A stretch of 5,138 nt of DNA from Sphingopyxis sp. Lineage in GTDB: Bacteria; Pseudomonadota; Alphaproteobacteria; Sphingomonadales; Sphingomonadaceae. The stretch lies in assembly GCA_012035435.1 (NCBI GenBank), contig JAAUPH010000207.1, positions 1 to 5,138 of the forward strand. Reading direction: 5' to 3'. The notes beneath the pieces are model-generated. The model made no database searches, was not told the origin of the DNA, and saw only the letters and a list, made by a program, of their open reading frames with translations. Made by a program: the position numbers and the translations under genes. Shown here in pieces: positions 1 through 4,635 of the stretch (positions are counted from its first letter, which is position 1; each line of letters begins with the position of its first letter).

Positions 1-1
1 T

Positions 2-238
2 ATCGAAGGTGTTATTCGATCCAATGCACCCGAAGCAGTCGAAGCACTTGCTCGAATGAACCAGAATTGGGCGGCACGGTCGCGCCAGTTGGAAGGCATG
101 TTTGGTACAAAACCGCAGCGCGAAGTGAATCCTCTCGCACCACGAGGCTTGCAGAAATCCGAGAATATTTATGAAACGCCGGAAGGCGCGGTTGGTCGTG
201 CGGCTGCGCAGCGCACGGGGTTTAATCGGGGATCTTGA
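2..238 (+). CDS. Virion protein, first fragment (5' partial, frame-disrupted)
   Basis: This open frame enters from the left edge and ends at a TGA at 236-238. It is hydrophilic, Arg/Ala/Gln/Glu-rich and gives no motif I recognise. I read it as the upstream part of the same phage structural protein that continues at 171-596 and 503-1324, because the frame lacks its own ending motif, no Shine-Dalgarno or start of a new gene follows, and coding character simply moves to the +1 frame near GGGG runs at 217-220 and 229-232. Removing one G there gives a continuous protein. The last few codons before the TGA are therefore probably out of frame. The true N-terminus lies outside the window. Function of this part is unknown; an internal virion or ejection-type protein is an inference from the C-terminal domain. 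Confidence 0.6.
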   Translation: MEGVIRSNAPEAVEALARMNQNWAARSRQLEGMFGTKPQREVNPLAPRGLQKSENIYETPEGAVGRAAAQRTGFNRGS

Positions 239-596
239 ACGTCGCCCATCGGTAGCGGTGAACACCGTAAAAGATCTTGCAGATGACCAGACCATGCAGC
301 AGCAAGTTGCCCAAAATCTCGGTCAATCTGTTCAACGGGAAATCTCTACTGCTGCAAAAACACAAGCGGACAGTGCGCAAAAACTTGCACCAGCCATGCG
401 CAATCCGAAATTTGACCAAGGTGATATTTCAGAAGGCGGACTAGCTGCACTCCTTGCTGCGTCTAGTGGAAACGCAATGGCTTACACTCAGTCAAAGGTG
501 CAATGCTTGGATTACGCAGTCTTGTTCGAGCGATCCCGCAAACTGAACGACGTAATGTCCTTGTGGACATGCTGTTTTCTCGTGATCCGGCGATGA
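171..596 (+). CDS. Virion protein, middle fragment (frame-disrupted)
   Basis: The genuine coding part of this frame is about 221-498; the ATG at 171 has no Shine-Dalgarno and its first 15-20 codons give an Arg-rich, non-natural string, so it is not a real start. From about 221 the translation is a soluble, helix-prone, Gln/Ala-rich segment ending in a small Ala/Leu/Ser stretch (residues near AALLAASSGNAMAYTQSK). After about 498 coding character passes to the -1 frame, where LGLRSLVRAIP and later sequence continue naturally; one missing base in GTGCAATG (for example an original GTGGCAATG) would restore the frame. I infer that this is the central part of the virion protein whose C-terminus is the transglycosylase domain. 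No catalytic motif is visible here. Confidence 0.5.
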   Translation: MKRRKARLVVRLRSARGLIGDLERRPSVAVNTVKDLADDQTMQQQVAQNLGQSVQREISTAAKTQADSAQKLAPAMRNPKFDQGDISEGGLAALLAASSGNAMAYTQSKVQCLDYAVLFERSRKLNDVMSLWTCCFLVIRR

Positions 597-1324
597 CGCA
601 GCGCGCTATCGAAGCGTTGAAGGGTCAAGGCCGGCAGGGCGTTGACGCTCTCAAGGATATCATTGCGATGGTCGGCGGCGCGAACGTGTCGGCAGGGGCA
701 CTAGAACAAGAAGCACCGCCTGCATCGCCTGCGGACGCAATGACCGAAGAAGCACCCGCAGACGAAACCGATCTGTCTCAGCTTTCCGATGAAGAATTGC
801 TGGCGATGTATGAAGGTGAGGAAGAAACCGATCTGTCTCAGCTTTCCGATGAGGAATTGCTGGCGATGTATGATGGCGGCGAAGCTGCACCCGATGAAGC
901 AAGCCCCTACGCTGCTGATCTGGAAACCTTGTACGCCAATGAGGATCCGGCGCTGGTCGATCTTATCGAGCGTGTATCTCGGCAGGAGAGCGGCGGACGG
1001 CAGAAGGACAGGAACGGCCGCGTTATCACGTCCAAGGCTGGCGCAATCGGCGTGATGCAGGTCATGCCCAAAACCGGACCCGAAGCAGCGCGCTATGCCG
1101 GTGTGCCGTGGGATGCTCAGGCTTATCGGAATGACGAAGCCTACAATAAATTGATCGGGACAGCGTACCTCTCGGAAATGCTGCGTCGGTACGATGGAGA
1201 CGTGGAATTGGCACTGGTGGCTTACAATGCAGGCCCGAAGCGCGCCGATGCCTACTCCAAGGGACAGATCAAATTTTCTGCACTGCCGGCTGAAACGCAG
1301 GATTATGTAAGGAAGATTATGTAA
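503..1324 (+). CDS. Virion-associated lytic transglycosylase (GH23/SLT domain), C-terminal part
   Basis: The 273-residue open frame has three parts. Residues 1-60 are helical and soluble. Residues 65-145 form an acidic linker that contains two 20-residue tandem repeats (88-107 and 108-127). Residues about 148-270 are a soluble lytic transglycosylase fold: catalytic Glu162 in RQESGG, GAIGVMQVMP at 180-189, AYLSEMLRRY at 221-230 and ALVAYNAGP at 237-245. SLT domains cleave the glycan strands of peptidoglycan, giving 1,6-anhydro ends; in phage virions they open a local hole in the wall for DNA entry. The position just before the lysis genes and the upstream fragments in other frames suggest this is the C-terminus of a longer internal or tail protein, not a free enzyme. 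ATG 503 has only a poor, too-close AAGG, so it may not be a true start. The stop overlaps the next start (TAATG). Confidence 0.85.
   Translation: MLGLRSLVRAIPQTERRNVLVDMLFSRDPAMTQRAIEALKGQGRQGVDALKDIIAMVGGANVSAGALEQEAPPASPADAMTEEAPADETDLSQLSDEELLAMYEGEEETDLSQLSDEELLAMYDGGEAAPDEASPYAADLETLYANEDPALVDLIERVSRQESGGRQKDRNGRVITSKAGAIGVMQVMPKTGPEAARYAGVPWDAQAYRNDEAYNKLIGTAYLSEMLRRYDGDVELALVAYNAGPKRADAYSKGQIKFSALPAETQDYVRKIM
764..883 (+). repeat. Two 60-bp in-frame tandem repeats encoding an acidic linker
   Basis: The unit starting at 764 is repeated at 824 with a period of exactly 60 bp. The first 46 bases differ only by one synonymous GAA/GAG change; the end of the unit varies (GAAGGTGAG against GATGGCGGC). 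Each unit encodes 20 residues with the core DLSQLSDEELLAMY. This lies between the helical part and the transglycosylase domain, so it probably acts as a flexible or short-helix acidic spacer. LSDEELL-type strings occur in other phage structural proteins, but a binding partner cannot be named from sequence. Confidence 0.95.
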
Positions 1325-1656
1325 TGCCGGGAACTCCTGAAACCCCTAACGCAAAAGAGCAGATCGCGGACGCCGTGATTGAACGCTTCGTGTCGCAACA
1401 CCCGGAATTAAGGCAGGCAACTATCGTGACCGAGATACCCCCGACTCTTCGTTGGGCAGGCGTAATTATGGGGGCAATTATGACTGCCGTTGCCACAGCC
1501 GGCTTGTTCTGGCTGGCCTCGACTGTCAATGAAATGCAGGTCACTTTGGGCCGTATGGACGAGCGCATCGGCAACTGGATTTCGACACAGGACCAGCGAT
1601 ATTCTGATCTTGAGGACCGGATCGAAAAACTCGAAACCAAGATGGAGAAAAAGTGA
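1324..1656 (+). CDS. Small single-TM coiled-coil protein of the lysis region
   Basis: The 110-residue protein has a soluble N-terminal section (1-42, with a short helix around KEQIADAVIERF), one strong transmembrane helix at about 44-66 (rich in Gly, Ala, Trp and Phe) and a charged C-terminal helix at 68-110 with a heptad-like pattern (MDERIGNWI, YSDLEDRIEKLETKM) expected to form a coiled coil. I recognise no family. Its place between the virion gene and the endolysin suggests a role in lysis, as an accessory holin, an antiholin or an inner-membrane spanin. The TM is further from the N-terminus than in classical Rz proteins, so spanin is only one option. Start: ATG 1324 overlaps the previous TAA by one base and has AAGGAAG at 1309-1315, eight bases upstream. 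Confidence 0.8.
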   Translation: MPGTPETPNAKEQIADAVIERFVSQHPELRQATIVTEIPPTLRWAGVIMGAIMTAVATAGLFWLASTVNEMQVTLGRMDERIGNWISTQDQRYSDLEDRIEKLETKMEKK

Positions 1657-1886
1657 TGCCCAATCCGGCACAGCAGCGGCTTGATGCAATGGCGAAGAAA
1701 AAAGGCTTCCCCAGTTACGCCGCGATGAAGGCGTGGAACGAGAAATATCGCGCACCCGTCACCAACACAGCGGCACCCAAGAAAAAAGGCAATTTCTTTC
1801 AGTCGCTCATGTCCAAGGTGCATCCGTTGAATTTCTCGACGGACAAGGTGAACCGGACGCTCGATAAAGCGAACAAGAAGAAATGA
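1656..1886 (+). CDS. Small basic phage protein, unknown function
   Basis: This 76-residue, Lys-rich protein has no transmembrane segment, signal peptide or motif I recognise. It starts with a short helical part (QQRLDAMAKKKGF, then YAAMKAWNEKY), has a Pro/Thr/Ala linker at about 33-41, and ends with a basic tail (KANKKK). I chose ATG 1656 over the GTG at 1653 because GGAG at 1644-1647 sits eight bases from the ATG and because ATG overlaps the previous TGA (TGATG). Its stop overlaps the endolysin start in ATGA. The setting implies coordinated late expression with the lysis genes; a nucleic-acid-binding or virion-packaged role would fit the charge, but neither is shown. Confidence 0.75.
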   Translation: MPNPAQQRLDAMAKKKGFPSYAAMKAWNEKYRAPVTNTAAPKKKGNFFQSLMSKVHPLNFSTDKVNRTLDKANKKK

Positions 1887-2512
1887 GCGATCCCCGCAAG
1901 CCCTTCGCCGATGCACTGCGCAAAGCCGGAATGGACTTCAACCGTCCCGGCGTTGTCGCTGCGTTTGATGATATGCTGGATAAAGCCGGCGTGCTGCGGG
2001 TCGGTCAGACACCGGGGATCATTGATCCGCCGTGGCTGGCACATGCACGCTCGAAACTCGGGCAAAGGGAAATCAAGGGTCCGAAGCATAACGGCTGGAT
2101 CGCGGAAGGATGGGCTCGGCTCGGTGCGACCTGGTTCAATGATGACGAAACGCCGTGGTGCGGCTACTTCATTGCCGACGCGCTTGATGCTGCGGGTCTG
2201 CCATACCCTAAGAATTTCCCCGCCGCAGCATCTTTCCGAACCTATGGCGTTGCCGTGCCCGCGCAGCTTGGAGCAATCGCGACCATGCGCCGTCCGGGAG
2301 GTAATCACGCTTTCATCATTGTCGGGGAAACTCCAGACCGGCTTGCCTACAAGGCACTCGGCGGAAATCAGTCTGACGGCGTGACGATCATGGACGTGCC
2401 GAAGACTCAGGTTGATGCGATCCGCTGGCCTCCGGGCGTTCCACTGGTTCCAAGGTCGCAGATGCAGCTTCCGGTGATGCCGAGAGGCACGATCTTGAAG
2501 AACATGGCATGA
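1883..2512 (+). CDS. Endolysin, TIGR02594/NlpC-P60-like cysteine peptidase
   Basis: The 209-residue protein degrades peptidoglycan, most likely as an amidase or endopeptidase cutting the stem peptide, at the end of infection. Residues 1-40 are a helical N-terminal segment without a signal peptide. The catalytic domain covers about 48-185: the TIGR02594-like sequence DETPWCGYFIADALDAAGL at 88-106 with candidate nucleophile Cys93, NHAFIIVGE at 141-149 with candidate His142, and the typical GGNQSDGV at 160-167 with Asn162 as a probable third residue. The C-terminal 20-25 residues are a short tail with no cell-wall-binding repeat. Lack of a signal peptide means it needs a holin for export, and a holin gene follows with an ATGA overlap. 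Its own start also overlaps the previous stop (ATGA), with only a weak purine-rich upstream sequence, so translation is probably coupled. Confidence 0.9.
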   Translation: MSDPRKPFADALRKAGMDFNRPGVVAAFDDMLDKAGVLRVGQTPGIIDPPWLAHARSKLGQREIKGPKHNGWIAEGWARLGATWFNDDETPWCGYFIADALDAAGLPYPKNFPAAASFRTYGVAVPAQLGAIATMRRPGGNHAFIIVGETPDRLAYKALGGNQSDGVTIMDVPKTQVDAIRWPPGVPLVPRSQMQLPVMPRGTILKNMA

Positions 2513-2736
2513 AAGCACCACAGGAAGCCATGATCGCCTATCTGGCAACACTCACGGCCATCGTCGCCTTGTCGGCGCTCGGTGCGCTGGCCGTGGCCTT
2601 TGCACCCAAAGAGCGGCTTGACGAAGTGCTTGCCGCTCTCGCCTTTCTTTCGGCCGGCGTAACCGGCCTTGTGGGTGTCATCGGCACCTTTCGACCCAAA
2701 GGCCGCGACGAGCCGCCTCATGATGGAGAAGTCTAA
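2509..2736 (+). CDS. Two-TM holin
   Basis: The 75-residue product has two predicted transmembrane helices, about 10-32 and 40-61, joined by a short charged turn (PKERLDE), and a charged hydrophilic tail (RPKGRDEPPHDGEV). This is the layout of a class II holin, with both ends in the cytoplasm, which forms lesions in the inner membrane and lets the endolysin reach the wall. The Gly/Ala/Ser-rich faces (for example SAGVTGLVGVIG) suit helix packing. The start ATG overlaps the endolysin TGA as ATGA and has a weak GAAG at 2497-2500. A second in-frame ATG lies at codon 8 (2530), right before the first TM; whether it is used is unknown. Family assignment rests on size, topology and neighbours, not on a named motif. 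Confidence 0.8.
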   Translation: MKAPQEAMIAYLATLTAIVALSALGALAVAFAPKERLDEVLAALAFLSAGVTGLVGVIGTFRPKGRDEPPHDGEV

Positions 2737-2915
2737 TGTTCAAGAAATTAATCAAGAAGCTGGTGCGCAAGATCGTCAAGAGCCCGCTCGCTGCCGAAGT
2801 GATCGCCGAGAAGGCAGATGATGCGATCATGGACGTACTCGACGCAAAAACGGGCGGGCTCGCCAGCAAGGCAGAGGAAGCGGTAAAGCGACGGAACCGC
2901 GAACGGGATCAGTAA
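2736..2915 (+). CDS. 59-aa cationic amphipathic peptide, last gene of the lysis cassette
   Basis: The 59-codon gene starts at ATG 2736, which overlaps the holin TAA by one base, and has GGAG at 2725-2728 seven bases upstream. Residues 1-16 (MFKKLIKKLVRKIVKS) are a textbook amphipathic helix: hydrophobics at 2, 5, 6, 9, 10, 13 and 14, and seven Lys/Arg on the other face. The middle (17-37) is acidic and helical, and the C-terminus (51-57) is again Arg/Lys-rich; I count net charge near +5. There is no signal peptide or lipobox. Position in a lysis unit, together with the antimicrobial-peptide-like N-terminus, makes a role in outer membrane disruption or membrane association plausible, but it could also be a small membrane-bound or nucleic-acid-binding accessory protein. 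I know no family for it. Confidence 0.8.
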   Translation: MFKKLIKKLVRKIVKSPLAAEVIAEKADDAIMDVLDAKTGGLASKAEEAVKRRNRERDQ

Positions 2916-3020
2916 TCCCGAAGGATCCGCGCTGTCGTCCTCACGTGGTCGGGTCGCCCAAAGGCACCCACAAGCGAAACCGATGTTGAGGAAAACAATT
3001 GCGATTGCTACTTCGATCAT
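2748..3020 (-). CDS. Small membrane protein, C-terminal end uncertain
   Basis: ATG 3020 follows one base after the previous stop and has an excellent GGGAG at 3032-3028, seven bases upstream, so translation initiation here is well supported. The first 35 residues are convincing: one N-terminal TM helix (about 3-21, IEVAIAIVFLNIGFACGCL) then a charged tail (WATRPREDDSADPSG). The frame remains open to TAA at 2748, giving 90 residues, but residues from about 36 onward lie exactly antisense to the 59-residue gene on the plus strand and look Cys/Phe/His-rich and unnatural. Either the two genes really overlap by some 170 bp tail to tail, or the true end was lost by a base error near 2911-2915, where a TGA exists in a neighbouring frame. 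Function is unknown. Confidence 0.5.
   Translation of the reverse strand: MIEVAIAIVFLNIGFACGCLWATRPREDDSADPSGLLIPFAVPSLYRFLCLAGEPARFCVEYVHDRIICLLGDHFGSERALDDLAHQLLD
2904..2920. terminator. Candidate weak stem-loop at the convergent gene ends
   Basis: CGGGAT (2904-2909) and ATCCCG (2915-2920) are perfect inverted repeats around a five-base loop that contains part of the stop codon of the cationic peptide gene. The stem is six bp and not followed by a T-run on either strand, so it is not a convincing intrinsic terminator. It sits where the plus unit ends and the minus unit runs in, so a bidirectional end signal is possible. Confidence 0.3.
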
Positions 3021-3021
3021 A

Positions 3022-3126
3022 TCAATTCTCCCGATTTTGGTCGATAGTGTTGTCCCGGCGAGTTTCGTATATCTCGCACAGAATGCCAAGGGTAATCCCG
3101 CAGCCAATCAGGGCGAGGATGGTCAC
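3022..3126 (-). CDS. 34-aa single-TM microprotein
   Basis: GTG at 3126 overlaps the TGA of the alpha-CTD gene (GTGA) and has AGGA at 3137-3134, seven bases upstream. The product is 34 residues: an N-terminal hydrophobic helix (MTILALIGCGITLGILCEIY, residues 1-20) followed by a polar, charged tail (ETRRDNTIDQNREN). The stop TGA at 3024-3022 is one base from the next ATG, so both ends are tied to neighbouring genes. No family is recognised. The arrangement of short TM, aromatic residue, TR and then acidic/Asn tail recalls the N-terminus of the next gene, which suggests that the two are related small inner-membrane proteins. LIGC matches a lipobox pattern, but the preceding segment is too short and uncharged for a signal peptide. 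Confidence 0.65.
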   Translation of the reverse strand: MTILALIGCGITLGILCEIYETRRDNTIDQNREN

Positions 3127-3461
3127 GACAGTTTCCTAAGTCTTTCGGATAAATCCTCTTTCTGAAACTTCATGACGTAGACCTCCCACTTCAATTTCGC
3201 CAAAGTATAGTCTTGGTACAGTTCTTCACCTTCCGGCGTTGAGCGCGGGTCCGATGGATGCCGCCGAATTGACAACCCTCTTTGACGTAAAGCATCTTCA
3301 ATTTCATTTAAAGACTTGCGCCCGAAATTAGGTATTCTAAGCAATTCTCCTTGATACATCGAAGTCAGTTTCTCAATCGTATCTATCCCTTCCATATGTA
3401 AACAATGATACGCCCGAGTGGACATTTGCAGACCCAAATATTCTACTTGTTTGTCTTTCAC
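3123..3461 (-). CDS. Stand-alone RNA polymerase alpha C-terminal-domain protein
   Basis: The 112-residue product begins with an alpha-CTD (about 5-65) that aligns without gaps to E. coli RpoA from about residue 254 at an offset of 249. Residues known in E. coli for UP-element DNA contact map to Arg16 (R265), Cys20 (C269), Asn45 (N294), Gly47 (G296), Lys49 (K298), Ser50 (S299) and Glu53 (E302); only N268 is changed, to His19. There is no alpha N-terminal domain, so it cannot assemble RNA polymerase. A charged helical extension (about 75-112) follows that RpoA lacks. It may bind promoter minor grooves, or act as a decoy or partner for host regulators; this is inference. GTG 3461 overlaps the resolvase TGA (GTGA) and has AAGGA at 3473-3469, seven bases upstream. 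The gene is visibly AT-richer than its neighbours, which suggests later acquisition. Confidence 0.85.
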   Translation of the reverse strand: MKDKQVEYLGLQMSTRAYHCLHMEGIDTIEKLTSMYQGELLRIPNFGRKSLNEIEDALRQRGLSIRRHPSDPRSTPEGEELYQDYTLAKLKWEVYVMKFQKEDLSERLRKLS

Positions 3462-3931
3462 AGGAATTTCCTTCCGTAGTGTGCCAGCAGCAAGGCTTCG
3501 GCCCTGCCATCATCTTTGACCCTCGCCACGGCCGTAGCCGTCGAAGGGTAGAGCGTGCGGCAAACCTCACGGCTCGCACCCTTCCCGCTGTTCAGTAGCC
3601 CTAACTTGGCTTTCCAGACGCTCGGGGTGACGAAGTGCACCGGACAGTCGCAGGAGGTCACCACCAATCCATGAGCGAAGCCGAGCGATCTTCCGAATGA
3701 AAACATGGACGTGACACCTTGTCCCGGCCGTGATGCCACGTCTTCGATTACCACCATATCAGGCGCCGCCCATCGCAGCGCATCCGTCCAGGTATTGACC
3801 CAATCGCTCCACGCGGGCTTTTCCTTCCCACGCAGCTTGACGGTCGGCACGTCGAAGAATTGCGCGCTACCGTCAGCGTGCGAAATCGCCATTGCGCCGG
3901 TCTTGCCGGGATCGATACCGATGATGGTCAC
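3458..3931 (-). CDS. RuvC-like Holliday junction resolvase/nuclease
   Basis: From GTG 3931 the protein has 157 residues and an RNase H-like RuvC fold: TIIGIDPGKTGAMAI at 2-16 with Asp7, MVVIEDV at 59-65 with Glu63, a helix with SMFSFGRSLGFAHGL at 75-89, and KDDGRAEALLLAHYG at 139-153 with Asp140/Asp141 and Glu145 as the C-terminal metal ligands. The length is close to that of cellular RuvC. It should cut branched DNA made during phage replication or recombination, or trim branches before packaging. I chose GTG 3931 because it overlaps the polymerase TGA (GTGA), has GAGG at 3943-3940 eight bases upstream, and starts just before the first strand; an earlier start at 3994 would only add low-complexity residues antisense or out of frame to polymerase. 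It is followed by a GTGA overlap to the alpha-CTD gene. Confidence 0.9.
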   Translation of the reverse strand: MTIIGIDPGKTGAMAISHADGSAQFFDVPTVKLRGKEKPAWSDWVNTWTDALRWAAPDMVVIEDVASRPGQGVTSMFSFGRSLGFAHGLVVTSCDCPVHFVTPSVWKAKLGLLNSGKGASREVCRTLYPSTATAVARVKDDGRAEALLLAHYGRKFL

Positions 3932-4635
3932 TTTTTGTACCTCAGCATCTTTTCGACTTCGGCTTTGACCTTGAAACGGCGCTCGCGTGCCCAAGGCTCA
4001 ATGTCCTCCATCACCTGCTTGACGGTCTGCACCAGATCAGACCGGTCCACTTCCTCGAAAACCAATTCGTCATGGACCTTGAAGATCGTCCGAAGGCCGG
4101 CAGCTTCGGCGCGCTTCACGGCTTCCACCATCAGATCGCGGGCGCTGCCCTGAATGCAATCGGCTGTAATCATCCCGTGCCATGCCAGATGCCGACGAAA
4201 CTTCTTCCCCTGATAACTCATGAAGGTCCAGGACGGTTTTTCGTCACCGGCAGGCGTGTAGCTGATCGCCTTGCGTGGACGGTGATACCAAATCTTCCGA
4301 CCGGACGGCAGGCGCATTGTCAGGAAGTCGAATTCCTTGCGAAACTCGATGCCCTCATAGCTGTAAACCTTGGCGTGGTCGCAATAGACCGCCCGAACGC
4401 TCGCATCGAAAAGCCCGTACCAGAATTTCGGCACCATCGGGGCGACCTCTTTCCGGTAGGTGTTGATTGCGAGCATCGCCAGATCAATGCTTTCCTTCGG
4501 TGCGAAGCGAGCACGGAAGCCAACGGGGCCGAGCCCGAAGCCTGAATTATGGACGATCAGAGGACCGTCAGAGGTCATCACCGTGAAGCGGTTACGTGGA
4601 CCTGCATTGACAAGATCGTAAACAGGCTCGGACAC
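3928..4635 (-). CDS. Family A DNA polymerase, C-terminal part, with intein C-terminal remnant
   Basis: In this frame residues 3-30 are an intein C-terminal splicing segment, not polymerase: EPVYDLVNAGPRNRF followed by GPLIVHN, ending at Asn30 (4548-4546), with Ser31 as the +1 extein residue. Polymerase begins with SGFGLGPVGF (31-40), the second half of motif B; then LPSGRKIWY (109-117), QGSARDL (162-168) and VHDEL (187-191), motif C with Asp189/Glu190, and a basic C-terminus. Family A enzymes replicate phage DNA; motif A, the first half of motif B, any exonuclease domain and the rest of the intein are absent because upstream sequence changes to CrtI coding at about 4608-4630. The GTG at 4635 is thus not a real start; the gene is 5'-truncated. 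The stop at 3928 overlaps the resolvase start (GTGA). Confidence 0.85.
   Translation of the reverse strand: MSEPVYDLVNAGPRNRFTVMTSDGPLIVHNSGFGLGPVGFRARFAPKESIDLAMLAINTYRKEVAPMVPKFWYGLFDASVRAVYCDHAKVYSYEGIEFRKEFDFLTMRLPSGRKIWYHRPRKAISYTPAGDEKPSWTFMSYQGKKFRRHLAWHGMITADCIQGSARDLMVEAVKRAEAAGLRTIFKVHDELVFEEVDRSDLVQTVKQVMEDIEPWARERRFKVKAEVEKMLRYKK
4543..4629 (-). other. Intein C-terminal splicing region (remnant) at polymerase motif B
   Basis: The segment encodes the two C-terminal conserved intein blocks: the VYDL..AGPR.RF.V strand block and the terminal GPLIVHN followed by Ser. In intact inteins the penultimate His assists cyclisation of the final Asn, and the +1 Ser/Cys/Thr receives the ester. 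The catalytic residues are intact, but the N-terminal splicing domain and any homing endonuclease are missing because the sequence changes to CrtI code. The extein resumes inside the nucleotide-binding motif B of polymerase, which fits the known preference of inteins for active-site positions. Confidence 0.8.

Noticed and set aside
230..510. Programmed ribosomal frameshifting in the virion gene
   Set aside because: No canonical X XXY YYZ heptamer or prfB-like CTT TGA site is present at either change, and two opposite programmed shifts in one gene are improbable; G-run indels explain it better.
1317..1916. Minus-strand frame of 199 codons opposite the small lysis genes
   Set aside because: It is a shadow of two plus genes with proper ribosome sites and coupled starts.
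1799..2551. Long minus-strand frame (250 codons) opposite the endolysin
   Set aside because: The endolysin on the plus strand has clear family motifs; the minus translation is Arg/His/Cys-rich and resembles no family.
3099..3126. LIGC in the 34-residue protein as a lipobox, making it a spanin-type lipoprotein
   Set aside because: Only eight residues precede the Cys, without a positive n-region, and the hydrophobic run continues well past it, so it looks like a plain TM helix.
2983..3165. Plus-strand 60-codon frame with a hydrophobic segment
   Set aside because: It has no Shine-Dalgarno and lies antisense to the two small minus genes, which have strong ribosome sites and coupled starts.
3462..3472. 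AGGAAATTCCT palindrome over the Shine-Dalgarno of the alpha-CTD gene as a translational switch
   Set aside because: The possible stem is only four bp with a three-base loop and would be unstable; likely chance.
3932..3994. Upstream start for the RuvC-like protein at 3994
   Set aside because: The extra residues are non-homologous and lie inside polymerase coding; GTG 3931 has a Shine-Dalgarno and the same GTGA overlap as the other genes.
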